A stretch of DNA of 64,000 nucleotides from Flagellimonas aequoris (GCF_003584165.1 NZ_QXFJ01000009.1:1-64000), one strand, 5' to 3'; positions 25,372 through 35,129 are shown, numbered from the stretch's first letter. The notes: generated by a model not told the origin, from the sequence alone. Made by a program: numbers and translations.

Positions 25372-25563
25372 ATGAAACTTTCAAGGATTAAAAGGGAAAC
25401 CAAATATGAAAAACGCTACAGCGTTAAAATGGGCGAACTGACCACCCAGGTCACGTACATCAAAAGGTACATCCTAGGGCTACCCGTACGCACTTTGCAC
25501 AAGTACCGCGAAACCTATTATGGAAAAGTGAAAGACTGCAAGGACTGCAAAATAACCGCATAA
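25372..25563 (+). CDS. Small basic protein with C-terminal CxxC
   Basis: A 63-residue basic protein, unrecognised, without signal or membrane helix. It ends DCKDCKITA, a single CxxC pair that could bind a metal with a partner or be redox active. It lies 28 bases after the bS21-like gene and 29 before proC, so it is probably expressed with them. Its small size and charge suggest an RNA- or ribosome-associated role, but this is inference from context only. Confidence 0.6.
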   Translation: MKLSRIKRETKYEKRYSVKMGELTTQVTYIKRYILGLPVRTLHKYRETYYGKVKDCKDCKITA

Positions 25564-25592
25564 ACGTTTTAAAAACCTTTTAGCAAAAAACA

Positions 25593-26399
25593 ATGAAAGT
25601 ATTAGTCATTGGCGCAGGTAACATGGGGCTTACCTATGCCACAGGTATGTCCAAATCCAAACTGCTGAAAAAGCGGAATATTATGGTTTTGGACAAATCA
25701 AAAGAGAAAATGGAAGAAGTGGGCAAGATTGCCCATTTTGATGCAATGGAACGTTTGGAAGACTGTGTCCCCAAGGCGGACATTATCTTTTTGGCCGTAA
25801 AACCCTATCATGCCGAAGACCTTTTCAAACGCATGAAACATTTGGTAAACCCGGAACAATTGTTCATTTCCATCATGGCCGGGGTGACCATCAAATTTAT
25901 CCAAGAAGCATTGGGCATCCAAAAAGTGGTAAGGGCCATGCCCAATCTGCCCGCCCAAGTGGGCAAGGGACTCACCAGCTATGTTTCCGCGGAGGAAGTA
26001 TCCCGTTTGGAACTCTTTATGGTGGAAGGCCTTTTGGATACCACAGGGAAATCCCTTCGGGTAAAGAGCGAGAAATATATTGATGCCTCTACCGGCATCT
26101 CCGGCAGTGGACCCGCTTATGTGTTCTATTTTATGCAGAGCATGATGGAAGCCGCCCTTCAAATGGGATTCTCGGAAAACGTATCCAAAGTACTGGTGAG
26201 CCAGACCTTTACCGGGGCCGTGGAGCTGTTCAACCAGAACAACCTTACCCCCGACTCATGGATGGAGCGTGTGGCCTCCAAAGGAGGAACCACCCGTGCC
26301 GCTTTGGATTCCATGCAGGACAACAACGTGAACGAACTGATCAAGGAAGCTGCTTTTGCAGCCTTTAACCGTGCCGTGGAACTCGGCGAAGAATACTAA
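25593..26399 (+). CDS. proC: Pyrroline-5-carboxylate reductase
   Basis: Last step of proline synthesis: reduces 1-pyrroline-5-carboxylate to proline with NAD(P)H in the cytoplasm. The Rossmann start is KVLVIGAGNMG (residues 2-12), followed by FLAVKPYHAEDL, the RAMPNLPAQVG segment, and SGSGPAYVF (about 170) with ASKGGTTRAALDSM near the end, all ProC signatures. At 268 residues it is a normal length. Stop to the proB start is 3 bases. The gene order proC-proB-proA puts all three proline enzymes in one transcript. Confidence 0.97.
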   Translation: MKVLVIGAGNMGLTYATGMSKSKLLKKRNIMVLDKSKEKMEEVGKIAHFDAMERLEDCVPKADIIFLAVKPYHAEDLFKRMKHLVNPEQLFISIMAGVTIKFIQEALGIQKVVRAMPNLPAQVGKGLTSYVSAEEVSRLELFMVEGLLDTTGKSLRVKSEKYIDASTGISGSGPAYVFYFMQSMMEAALQMGFSENVSKVLVSQTFTGAVELFNQNNLTPDSWMERVASKGGTTRAALDSMQDNNVNELIKEAAFAAFNRAVELGEEY

Positions 26400-26402
26400 A
26401 AC

Positions 26403-27173
26403 ATGTACAAAGAACTCGTGGTCATCAAAGTGGGAACGAACGTGATGACCAATAAGGACAATAGAATAGTTCGACCCGTGCTCAATGGTTTGGTTCAACA
26501 AATTGCCGAATTGTATGAGCGCGATATCATGACCATTTTAGTCTCCTCTGGATCGGTAATCGCCGGTAAGGAGGTCTTGGGCAAGGCCAAGATCAAGGAC
26601 AAGACCCAGCGTAGGCAGGTGTATTCGGCCATTGGGCAACCAAGGATGATGCGCCATTATTACAACATCTTTAGTGATTATGGGATGAAATGCGCCCAAG
26701 TGCTCCCCACCAAAAGGGATTTTAACCCCGGGGTACACCGCGACAACATGATCAGTTGTATCGAAGGGTTGCTGTCCGAAGGTGTAGTGCCCATTGCCAA
26801 TGAGGATGATGCCGTTTCCGTGGCCATGTCCATGTTTTCGGACAATGACGAACTGGCCACTTTATTGGCCCAGTTGATGAATGCAGACAAACTCATCTTG
26901 ATGACGGACATTGATGGTCTGTATGATGGTCATCCAGAGAAGGAAGATTCCAAGGTGATTGAAAAAGTCCAGCCCAAGGAAGACCTCGACAAATACATCG
27001 AGAAAGGAAACAAGGCCGAAGGCGAAGGCCGTGGTGGCATGGGCTCCAAATTGAACTATGCCCAAATAGCCGCGGCGAACAACATCCCGTCCTATATCGT
27101 GAACGGGAAAAAGGAAAATGTAATCATAGATATTGTAGAAGGAAAAAAAGTGGGAACCGAAGTTTCCCTTTAA
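26403..27173 (+). CDS. proB: Glutamate 5-kinase, short form without PUA domain
   Basis: First step of proline synthesis: phosphorylates glutamate to gamma-glutamyl phosphate; the usual feedback-control point. It consists of an amino-acid-kinase domain only: VVIKVGTNVM at the start, VSSGSVIAGKEVL, PIANEDDAVS, and the nucleotide loop DIDGLYDG and GRGGMGSKLNYA. At 256 residues it lacks the C-terminal PUA domain of the 367-residue E. coli enzyme. It is packed between proC (3 bases) and proA (1 base). Confidence 0.97.
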   Translation: MYKELVVIKVGTNVMTNKDNRIVRPVLNGLVQQIAELYERDIMTILVSSGSVIAGKEVLGKAKIKDKTQRRQVYSAIGQPRMMRHYYNIFSDYGMKCAQVLPTKRDFNPGVHRDNMISCIEGLLSEGVVPIANEDDAVSVAMSMFSDNDELATLLAQLMNADKLILMTDIDGLYDGHPEKEDSKVIEKVQPKEDLDKYIEKGNKAEGEGRGGMGSKLNYAQIAAANNIPSYIVNGKKENVIIDIVEGKKVGTEVSL

Positions 27174-27174
27174 A

Positions 27175-28383
27175 ATGATAGCAATGAAGTTATTAAATAC
27201 AGCACTTAAGAACAACGTTTTACAAGATATGGAACAAATCCTGGATCAAAACCGGGAAGCATTGCTCCAAGCCAACCAAAAGGATCTGGATGCCTTTGAC
27301 CGCGACGACCAAGCCCTTTATGACCGTTTGGTGGTCAATCAGAAAAAGATAGACCAAATGATACAAGCCGTAAGGGAGGTTAGGCTGCAGGAAGATCCTG
27401 TCAACAAAGAAATCTCGACAAGGGAATTGGACAACGGCTTAAAGATCATCAACAAGACGGCTCCCTTCGGGACCATCATGATCATTTACGAATCCCGGCC
27501 CGACGTAACCATTGAAGCTGCCGTGTTGGCCTTTAAGGCCAACAACAAGATTTTGTTGAAGGGTGGTAAGGAGGCGTATCACAGTAATAAGGCATTGGTG
27601 AAATTTTGGCATCAAGCCTTGGCTAAAAACGATTTACCGTCAGACTTTATCCAATTCATGGAAATGGACCGAACCCAGACCCAGGCCTTTTTGAAAAACC
27701 CCGACCAACAACTCGATTTGATTGTGCCCCGCGGTGGGGAACGGCTCATCAATTTTGTTAAGGAGCATGCCAAATGCGCTGTTTTGGTCAGTGGTCGCGG
27801 GAACAATTTCCTCTTCGTCCATAAAGAGGTGGATTGGCAAAAGAGTTTGGAAGTCATCCTGAATGCCAAGACCCATAAAATTTCGGCCTGCAATGCGCTG
27901 GACAAAATTTTGATAGATACGCGAATTGAAGATTACGAAGGAAAACTCAACGAACTAAGACAGATCCTTGTAGAGAATGGGGTTTCCATTCTAGTGGATG
28001 AAAAGGTGAAGAAAACCTTGAAGAATGAAGAAGTCATTTCCGATGAGTCCATCTGGAAAGAAGAATTCTTGGCCATGAAGTGTGTTATCGGTGCCATGGA
28101 CAATTTGGATATGGCCATACAAAAAATCAATAAAAATTCGGGTGGACATTCGGCGACTATCATGACACAGAACAACAGTGTGGCCCAAACCTTTATGGAA
28201 AATGTGGACTGTGCGGCCGTATACCAGAATGCATCGACCCGGTTTACCGATGGCGGGCAAATGGGAGTCGGGGCCGAGCTGGCCATCAGTACGGACAAAC
28301 TGCACCACAGGGGACCACTGGGTTTAAAGCAGCTGGTCACGAACAAATACTATGTATTTGGGGATGGGCAGATAAGGGTCTAG
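27175..28383 (+). CDS. proA: Glutamate-5-semialdehyde dehydrogenase
   Basis: Second step of proline synthesis: reduces gamma-glutamyl phosphate to glutamate semialdehyde with NADPH; an ALDH-fold enzyme. Motifs are IIYESRPDVTIEAAVLAFKANN, LIVPRGGERLINFV, the catalytic-Cys segment KISACNALDKILID and STRFTDGGQMGVGAELAIST. At 402 residues it is full length. ATG at 27175 follows the proB stop by one base; the next Met at 27184 (MKLLNTALKNN) is equally likely as the start. A strong terminator follows. Confidence 0.97.
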   Translation: MIAMKLLNTALKNNVLQDMEQILDQNREALLQANQKDLDAFDRDDQALYDRLVVNQKKIDQMIQAVREVRLQEDPVNKEISTRELDNGLKIINKTAPFGTIMIIYESRPDVTIEAAVLAFKANNKILLKGGKEAYHSNKALVKFWHQALAKNDLPSDFIQFMEMDRTQTQAFLKNPDQQLDLIVPRGGERLINFVKEHAKCAVLVSGRGNNFLFVHKEVDWQKSLEVILNAKTHKISACNALDKILIDTRIEDYEGKLNELRQILVENGVSILVDEKVKKTLKNEEVISDESIWKEEFLAMKCVIGAMDNLDMAIQKINKNSGGHSATIMTQNNSVAQTFMENVDCAAVYQNASTRFTDGGQMGVGAELAISTDKLHHRGPLGLKQLVTNKYYVFGDGQIRV

Positions 28384-28401
28384 TATGGATCACATAGCAT
28401 A

Positions 28402-28430
28402 TAAAAGGAGGCCAAAAGCCTCCTTTTTTG
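28402..28430 (+). terminator. Terminator of the proline operon
   Basis: Nine-base stem AAAGGAGGC / GCCTCCTTT with loop CAAAA and a run of T, 18 bases after the proA stop. Confidence 0.9.
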
Positions 28431-28474
28431 TTTAAAAACTGAATTGTGGTTCATTTCAATCATATAAAAGATGC

Positions 28475-28503
28475 TTGTCTTATTGGCAATTTTCCTATCT
28501 TTT
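28475..28503 (+). promoter_or_regulatory. Promoter of the YegP-like gene
   Basis: TTG at 28475-28477 and TATCTTTT at 28496-28503, 18 bases apart; one base off the TAnnTTTG consensus. It lies 53 bases before the start codon. Confidence 0.5.
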
Positions 28504-28556
28504 ACTGGGCATTTTTTAAGAAAATATCTAGATTTATTATTCAAAACAAATAAAGT

Positions 28557-28889
28557 ATGGGAAAATTTGAAATCAAAACAGATAAATCTGGTCAGTTCAG
28601 GTTTAATTTGAAGGCCGGCAATGGTCAGGTTATTTTGAGCAGCGAAGCATATACCACCAAATCTGCCTGCGAAAACGGTATCGAATCGGTAAAAAAGAAC
28701 TCTCAGGACGACGGTAAGTTTGAGAGAAAGACTGCAAAGGACGGAAGCCCTTATTTCAATCTTAAGGCATCCAATGGCCAAGTTATCGGGGCCAGTGAAA
28801 TGTACTCCAGTACCGCAGCCATGGAAAATGGTATCGCTTCGGTTAAAAAGAATGCCCCTGATGCTTCGGTAGAGGATATTTCCGCTTAA
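28557..28889 (+). CDS. YegP-type (DUF1508) protein, two tandem repeats
   Basis: A 110-residue cytoplasmic protein made of two copies of an about 50-residue DUF1508 unit: GKFEIKTDKSGQFRFNLKA...SVKKN (2-50) and GKFERKTAKDGSPYFNLKA...SVKKN (53-102). Each repeat is a small beta-alpha module with the shared NGQVI and AxENGIxSVKKN blocks. Role unknown; it is a small, often abundant conserved protein. It stands alone with its own promoter and terminator. Confidence 0.9.
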   Translation: MGKFEIKTDKSGQFRFNLKAGNGQVILSSEAYTTKSACENGIESVKKNSQDDGKFERKTAKDGSPYFNLKASNGQVIGASEMYSSTAAMENGIASVKKNAPDASVEDISA

Positions 28890-28911
28890 CCCAAAAACAA
28901 AAAACTCAACT

Positions 28912-28938
28912 AAACAGCCTAACAAGGCTGTTTTTTTA
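28912..28938 (+). terminator. Terminator after the YegP-like gene
   Basis: Eight-base stem AAACAGCC / GGCTGTTT with a six-base loop and a T run, 22 bases after the stop codon. Confidence 0.88.
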
Positions 28939-29141
28939 TGCCCAAACTTTGCTTCCCATTGGAAATTTGTTCAAATTTCCAAAAAAGGGTAAGGCCACAT
29001 AACCAAATGGCCCAATCATTGGTTCAAAAGGGCCATGCACCGACCAACCACTTTACATGCCATTCTTTGACTTTATGGTTGCTTAATAACGCGTCAAAGT
29101 CCATTGAAAAAACATGACCTTATCGATGCCATGAAACGACT

Positions 29142-29723
29142 CTAGTCCTTTTTGTTGATGAGCCCCTTGGTGAACTCGTTTAAGGTTTCCACCTTTTCCT
29201 CAAAATTGCCTTTGAGCGTCTTACGGTATTCATTAAGGTTTTGGACCAGGTCATCAATATTATCAGGAATCACATCCTCAAAGAACTGACGTAATCTTTT
29301 GGCCGTGGTGGGGGATTTTCCATTGGTGGAAATGGCCATTTTCACATTGCCCTTCGTCACAATGCCTCCCATATAAAAATCACAAAAGGGTGGATTGTCC
29401 GCCACATTCACCAAGATGCTACGCTCCTTGCAATCATGATATACCTCTTCATTTACTTTGGGATTATCGGTACAGGCAATCACCAAGTGTTTCCCCTCCA
29501 AATATTCCTTTTGATATGCAGCTTGTACCAATTCAAGGGTATATTTTTGGGCCAGTTCCTCGGTATCTTTCAAAAATTCCTTGGCTACCATCTGCACCTG
29601 GGCATTGGGACTGGACTTCAACAAAAAGGTCAGCTTTTCCAGACCAACATTGCCCCCCCCCACAATCAATACGTTGAGCTGGGATACTTTTAAGAAGATG
29701 GGATAGAGTTCATTCCGTTCCAT
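29142..29723 (-). CDS. Siroheme synthase-like precorrin-2 dehydrogenase (CysG N-terminal / Met8 type)
   Basis: A 193-residue single-domain enzyme that oxidises precorrin-2 to sirohydrochlorin with NAD, and in some relatives inserts iron. Visible features are the Rossmann motif LIVGGGNVGLEK, the NAD-binding VIACTDNPKVN stretch, and NVADNPPFCDFYMGGIVTKGNVKMAISTNGKSPTTAKRLR, whose FCDFY and GKSPTTAK segments are the strongest family signatures. Siroheme serves nitrite and sulfite reductases; none is near. I chose the Met at 29723 (MERNELYPIF); four further residues upstream are possible. No methyltransferase half is fused. Confidence 0.9.
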   Translation of the reverse strand: MERNELYPIFLKVSQLNVLIVGGGNVGLEKLTFLLKSSPNAQVQMVAKEFLKDTEELAQKYTLELVQAAYQKEYLEGKHLVIACTDNPKVNEEVYHDCKERSILVNVADNPPFCDFYMGGIVTKGNVKMAISTNGKSPTTAKRLRQFFEDVIPDNIDDLVQNLNEYRKTLKGNFEEKVETLNEFTKGLINKKD

Positions 29724-29823
29724 AAAACCTTTCAATTCATTCTTACTGGAACCTTGGTTCTGGTTTCAATGATAAAGATACTGACAATTTACGTAGGCTT
29801 ATTTGAAGGAAGCAGTGTAACTG

Positions 29824-30750
29824 CTAGAAAGTTGGTTCCTCCAGTTGTTTTTTGGCCGTTTTAAATTCATACCGAATAAACAATTCGTGCGATCCTCCGG
29901 TATAGCTGGCCAAATTGGATGATGTGAGATCGTACGCATATCCGGCACTCAGGTTTGGATTAATCTGCATCCCCAACAAGGTGGCAAACGAATCGTCCCA
30001 ACGATAGGCCAGTCCAAAGGTGAAGGTTTCCTTGAGCAAGGCATTGACCGAAATATCGGCGATCATCGGAGCACCGGGCACCCATTTTACAAAGAAGGCG
30101 GGTTTCAACTTTACTTCCGGTGTAAGATCCACAACCTTCCCCCCTATCACATAATAATGTAACCGCTCCGCGGCGATTTCCTGTTCCTGGCCATCATAGT
30201 GCTTTTGGGAGAAAAAATTGGGCACGGCAAAACCTAGGTAGCCTTTGCCCGAATTATAATAGATCCCTGCACCGATGGTAGGGAAAAATTTGCTTTTGAT
30301 ATTATCCTGAAAAGCCACATCGGCATCCTCCGTCAATCCTTTGGAGAAATCCACATCGAAGATGCGCCCTCCCACTTTCAATCCGAAGGATAGCTGTCTA
30401 TTGGTACTGTCCAATTGAATGGTATAGGATACATTTCCATCCAAAAAAGTCTCCGAAGAAGGCCCAAGGGCATCATGGGCCAAAATACCACCAACCCCAA
30501 TTTTGTTCTCCAAGGGAGTGTCCACAGAAAGTACCTGGGTATTTGGGGAACCATTGATACCTACCCATTGGGAACGGTGCATGAGCAAAGCGGTCAAGTG
30601 GCCATTGGAGCCTGCAAAAGCAGGGTTCACACTCATGGTATTGTACATATACTGGGTAAATTGGGGATCTTGCTGGGCCGAAACCGAACACATCCACACC
30701 ATAAGGACGGGCAAACAAAGCTGCCTTACTATTTTCACCGTATGTTTCAT
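29824..30750 (-). CDS. PorP/SprF-type outer-membrane protein of type IX secretion
   Basis: An outer-membrane protein of the PorP/SprF family, about 308 residues from the Met at 30750 (MKHTVKIVRQLCLPVLMVWM signal). The hallmark beginning is QQDPQFTQYMYNTMSVNPAFAGS, followed by HRSQWVGINGSPNT, then beta-strands ending in YEFKTAKKQL. PorP/SprF proteins carry type B cargo proteins through the type IX secretion system and hold them at the cell surface. It lies directly after the DUF11-repeat protein on the same strand, the usual arrangement of a cargo and its PorP partner. An earlier Met at 30765 is possible; the open frame starts at 30789. Confidence 0.92.
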   Translation of the reverse strand: MKHTVKIVRQLCLPVLMVWMCSVSAQQDPQFTQYMYNTMSVNPAFAGSNGHLTALLMHRSQWVGINGSPNTQVLSVDTPLENKIGVGGILAHDALGPSSETFLDGNVSYTIQLDSTNRQLSFGLKVGGRIFDVDFSKGLTEDADVAFQDNIKSKFFPTIGAGIYYNSGKGYLGFAVPNFFSQKHYDGQEQEIAAERLHYYVIGGKVVDLTPEVKLKPAFFVKWVPGAPMIADISVNALLKETFTFGLAYRWDDSFATLLGMQINPNLSAGYAYDLTSSNLASYTGGSHELFIRYEFKTAKKQLEEPTF

Positions 30751-30767
30751 CGTAAAAAATATCATCC

Positions 30768-33700
30768 TTATCTGTTTATATACAACCAATCCGTTCGTGG
30801 TTCCGATCCGTCACCCAAATCCAATACATAGTAATATGTCCCTACCGGAAGTTGATCCTCCTTTTGAACAATGGCCCGACCGTTGGGTGTGCCATCCCAG
30901 TCATTTTTGTAGGAGCGGGTCTCAAATACAATATTCCCCCATCTGTTATACACCTGCAACGAATTATTGGGGTACTGGGCAATACAATCAATTTTGAAAT
31001 AGTCATTGACCCCATCGCCATTGGGTGAAAACTCGTTGTAGACCACCAAGCAAGTGGGCACCACATAGGCCACAGCAAAGTTGTTGGAATCATCCGTATC
31101 CCACTGATCCACATAGGCCAAACTTGCCGTGTTCACATAATCTTCAATATCCAAGACTTTGGCGGTGACTTCCAACGTAGCCGTTTCCATTGGTTGTAAC
31201 ATTGGAATCTCCCAAATACCTGAATCATCATATGTACCTGTAGACGCTACAGAACTTACCAATTGATATCCCAAAGGCAATTGGTCTTCAATACCGATCA
31301 CGGTGGCCGGAACGTTGCCTTGATTAGTCGCTGTTATAGTGAACACCACTTCATTGCCCATGCTGGGGGACATATTGTCCACCGTTTTTGTAAGGGCCAT
31401 GTCTGTGGTTTGAGGAATGACAAAGGCACTGGCTTCATCATCATCTACAATACCATCCGAAAGGTCATCGGCTTCCACTCCAATGGAAGGATCACTATCG
31501 GGATCCATAAAATTGCTTGCTGTGATGTACGCATAGTTCACATATTCATCTTCTACACCGGTTGGCGCATTTACCACGGCCAAGACTTCCAAACTCTCCG
31601 TATCTTGATCTAAAATGGTCCGGTTGATGTTCCATATTCCAGAACTGGGATTATAAACCCCAGCAGTAGAAGTGTGGGATTGATAGCTATACCCTTGCGG
31701 TAATAGGTCGGTCACCATCACCCCGGAAGCATTGGTTGGCCCATGATTGGTTACACTGACCACAAACCTTACCACATCGCCTACATTCGGGGATGCATCA
31801 TCCACGGTTTTGGAAAGAGACAAGTCCGACAACCCTTGTGGAACGGGTATCACGGTATCTTGATCGTCTTCGGAACTTAGGTTGTTATTCGGGGTAGAAT
31901 CTGGATCATAGGTGTCCAACGCAATCAACTCGGCTGTATTCTTGTACTCCCCACTGGATAAAACAATCGCTCTAATTTGGAGTGTCTCCGATATGCCGTT
32001 GGTCAAATTGGGCAAATCCCATGACCCGGCTATTTCATCATACATTCCGGATGTAGTAGTTGCAGACACAAAATTGTATCCGTTGGGCAATTGATCTTCT
32101 ATCACCAAGCCTGTCGCATCATTGGGACCATCATTGGTCACTACTATGGTAAACAGAATTTCATCGCCTGCATCAGGATTCATATTATCCACTGTCTTGG
32201 TCACAGAAATGTCGGTCACATGCCTTGGATTGGTCGCCTGTTCATCCTGATCATCCTCAGAAGGCACATTGTTATTGGGGGTGGAATCCAAATCGTAAAG
32301 TATGGCCGCAATGACTTCCGCAATATTGTTATAATCTCCCGAAGGGTTTACTTGAACCATCAAGTTCAACTGCAATTGATCACCTGCCGCAATATTTCCA
32401 ACATTCCAACGCCCATTATTTGGGTTGAACGACCCTCCGGAATCCTCGGAAATAAAGGTGTACCCTGATGGTAACCTATTTTCCACCATGACCCCAATGG
32501 CATCACTGGGTCCTTCATTCCACAAGGTCAAGATAAAAGTGACATTGGTGCCTACATCGGGTGTGGTATTGTCCACGGAAACATCCAAATTTAAATCAGC
32601 CGAAGGAATGGGTGTGGTTCCCGCATTATCTTGATCGTTCTCAAAGAAATTGTTGTTGTTCGGGGTGGAATTGGGGTCCAGATTATCCGAAGCAACCACT
32701 TCTGTCACGTTGAAATAGTCCCCATCCGGATTGACCGTTGCCACGATGTTCAGGGTTTCCGTATTGCCATCCACCAAGGTGCCGTTCAACGTCCACATGC
32801 CTGTTGCTGCACTATACGTTCCTGCTGTTGAACTGTGTGACACATAGGAATATCCTGTGGGGAGTTGGTCGATGATTTCCACGCCCGTGGCATCGCTGGG
32901 TCCATAATTGGTGATGCTGATGGTAAAAATGACCTCTTGCCCCACATAAGGACTCAACACATTGACGGATTTGCGCAATAACAGGTCAGAAACGGGCACT
33001 ACAATCGGTGTTATGGTCTGTTGATCATCTTCGGTCTCACTATTGTTTCCTGGGGTAGAATCTACATCGTCCTCGGTAACGTTGGTCAGTTCAGCTGTAT
33101 TGGAATAGATTCCGGTTGGCAACACTTCCACTGTGACATCCAACGTTTCAGAAGTCCCATTTGGCAAACTGCCCACAGTCCAGGACCCGTTGGAAGCATT
33201 ATATGTTCCGTTTGAGGCCACGGCGTTCACAAATTGGTATCCAGAAGCCAACGCATCTGTTACCACAACATTGGTGGCATCACTGGGGCCATCATTGGTG
33301 ACGGTTACCATAAACACAATCTCCGCGCCTACTTCAGGAATAAATTCATCCACCGTTTTGGTCACTGAAATATCCACTATCGGATTTGGAACCACTATCA
33401 CTTCATCTTGATCATCTTCACCGGGCACATTATTATTGGGGGTAGAGTCGACATCAGTTTGGTCATGTCCGATGATTTCTGCAACATTGATATAATTACC
33501 GCTCGCATTTACATTGGCCAGAATATTTAAACTTTGCGATGTTCCATTGGCCAAAGTGCCTACATTCCAAATTCCTGTCACCACGTCATAGCTACCACCA
33601 CTATTATCCGAAATATAGGTGTAGCCTGAAGGCAATAAATCGGTCACTTCAACTGATGTGGCATCACTTGGGCCATCATTGGTCACCGTTAAGGTGAATC

Positions 33701-34910
33701 TCACATTATCACTCACCAAAGGTGGAGATTTGTCAATTTGCTTGGTCAGGGAAAGGTCGATTACCTCCTCTGGTGCCACGGTCACATCCCCTTGATCATC
33801 CTCGGAAGAAACCCCATTAGCTGGAGTGGAATCCGAATCATAGGCATCGGAAGCGATTACTTGAGAGGTATTCGTATAAATACCCGTTGGATTGACCGTT
33901 ACGCTAATCACCAAAGTTTCGGTGGCCCCATTGTTCAAAGTGCCCACTTGCCAGTATCCATTGGCAGCGTTAAAAGTCCCCGCGGTTGCGGTGTATGAAT
34001 CAAAACTGAATCCGGACAACAACTGATCTACAACAATCACATTCGTAGCATCATCGGGGCCGGAGTTGGTCACGGAAATTTCAAAACTTATCTGGTCCCC
34101 AACAAAAGGGTTAAGGATATTGCCCACCACCGATTTGGTCAAGGATAGGTCTGCCTGCAAAGGGGCGGCCGTAACAGTAGCTTCATCATCTTCGCTTTGG
34201 TCGCCATCATCGTTGTTCGGGGTACTGTCCAAATCAAACTGATTGGCAGCCGTTACTTCCGCAATATGGGTAAACTCACCCGAAGTGCCCGTGGGGGTCA
34301 ATACTGTAGCGTTGAAGGATAGGGATACCGTATTGGTGCCCAAAGGAACCGAAAGTCCTATCCAAGAAACTTTATCGGTAATAGCGCTGTACGAACCTCC
34401 ATTATCGATTGCCGTTACGCTCCCAAATCCACTTGGAACCAAGTTGCTTACGGAAACCCCAGTGGCATCCACATCTCCCAAATTGCTCAGGTTGATGGTA
34501 AAAGTGACCACATCCCCAATTTCGGGTGAAATATCACTTGCCAAGGCTTCTATTTGAAGGTCCACTCCAATGATGGAAACGGCAGCTGTATCAGAATTGG
34601 TATCGCAAGTAGCATCGGAAACGGTCCATTCAAAAATATAAGTGCCGGGTACCGTATTCGTTACTTCCGTGGTCGGGTCGCTCGCATCTGCAAAACCCAC
34701 AATGGTCGGGCCAGATAACTGCGTCCATGTACCTGTACCCACCAGGGGAGGTGAGGCATTCAAAAAAACTGGGGAAACCTGTGTCAAAGTTTGATCGGGA
34801 CCTGCATCAACGGAGCACAATTGCCCATACCCCATTTGCATGAAAGCGAACAGAAAAAGAAAGGCCAATAGGAAATTGCATGGTTTTTTCCGGGGTTGGG
34901 GTTTGTTCAT
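30768..34910 (-). CDS. Surface protein with nine DUF11 repeats and T9SS type B sorting domain
   Basis: A 1380-residue secreted protein. After a signal peptide (LLAFLFLFAFMQMGYGQ) come one immunoglobulin/PKD-like region (about 30-112), then nine DUF11-type beta-sandwich repeats of about 128 residues, each beginning near xDLSLTKTVDxxxPxxGD and holding TNxGPSDATxVxVTDxLPxGY, and a C-terminal CHU_C-type domain with EFSPNGDGVNDYFKI and VYNRWGN, the T9SS type B signal. It will be exported by type IX secretion and displayed or released with the aid of the PorP/SprF gene immediately downstream. A long adhesin or stalk is likely. Each repeat has an S-x-EDDQ acid-rich linker, possibly calcium-binding. 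Confidence 0.93.
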   Translation of the reverse strand: MNKPQPRKKPCNFLLAFLFLFAFMQMGYGQLCSVDAGPDQTLTQVSPVFLNASPPLVGTGTWTQLSGPTIVGFADASDPTTEVTNTVPGTYIFEWTVSDATCDTNSDTAAVSIIGVDLQIEALASDISPEIGDVVTFTINLSNLGDVDATGVSVSNLVPSGFGSVTAIDNGGSYSAITDKVSWIGLSVPLGTNTVSLSFNATVLTPTGTSGEFTHIAEVTAANQFDLDSTPNNDDGDQSEDDEATVTAAPLQADLSLTKSVVGNILNPFVGDQISFEISVTNSGPDDATNVIVVDQLLSGFSFDSYTATAGTFNAANGYWQVGTLNNGATETLVISVTVNPTGIYTNTSQVIASDAYDSDSTPANGVSSEDDQGDVTVAPEEVIDLSLTKQIDKSPPLVSDNVRFTLTVTNDGPSDATSVEVTDLLPSGYTYISDNSGGSYDVVTGIWNVGTLANGTSQSLNILANVNASGNYINVAEIIGHDQTDVDSTPNNNVPGEDDQDEVIVVPNPIVDISVTKTVDEFIPEVGAEIVFMVTVTNDGPSDATNVVVTDALASGYQFVNAVASNGTYNASNGSWTVGSLPNGTSETLDVTVEVLPTGIYSNTAELTNVTEDDVDSTPGNNSETEDDQQTITPIVVPVSDLLLRKSVNVLSPYVGQEVIFTISITNYGPSDATGVEIIDQLPTGYSYVSHSSTAGTYSAATGMWTLNGTLVDGNTETLNIVATVNPDGDYFNVTEVVASDNLDPNSTPNNNNFFENDQDNAGTTPIPSADLNLDVSVDNTTPDVGTNVTFILTLWNEGPSDAIGVMVENRLPSGYTFISEDSGGSFNPNNGRWNVGNIAAGDQLQLNLMVQVNPSGDYNNIAEVIAAILYDLDSTPNNNVPSEDDQDEQATNPRHVTDISVTKTVDNMNPDAGDEILFTIVVTNDGPNDATGLVIEDQLPNGYNFVSATTTSGMYDEIAGSWDLPNLTNGISETLQIRAIVLSSGEYKNTAELIALDTYDPDSTPNNNLSSEDDQDTVIPVPQGLSDLSLSKTVDDASPNVGDVVRFVVSVTNHGPTNASGVMVTDLLPQGYSYQSHTSTAGVYNPSSGIWNINRTILDQDTESLEVLAVVNAPTGVEDEYVNYAYITASNFMDPDSDPSIGVEADDLSDGIVDDDEASAFVIPQTTDMALTKTVDNMSPSMGNEVVFTITATNQGNVPATVIGIEDQLPLGYQLVSSVASTGTYDDSGIWEIPMLQPMETATLEVTAKVLDIEDYVNTASLAYVDQWDTDDSNNFAVAYVVPTCLVVYNEFSPNGDGVNDYFKIDCIAQYPNNSLQVYNRWGNIVFETRSYKNDWDGTPNGRAIVQKEDQLPVGTYYYVLDLGDGSEPRTDWLYINR

Positions 34911-35129
34911 AGTTTAGTTGATGAGGTTGTCCTTACGTAGTAAGACATACCCAAACATATCAAGAACGCCCGTAAAATGGGAAGTTATGTTGTATTACGG
35001 CGATCAAATGTTGTGAAACATCGGATAAACGATGAAAGCCAACCTTTTAATTTGATTCCTTTTGTTGGGCCATGACAATCAACTCAGATTCTATTCTTAT
35101 GCAAAACCATTGATTACAAATAGATTACC

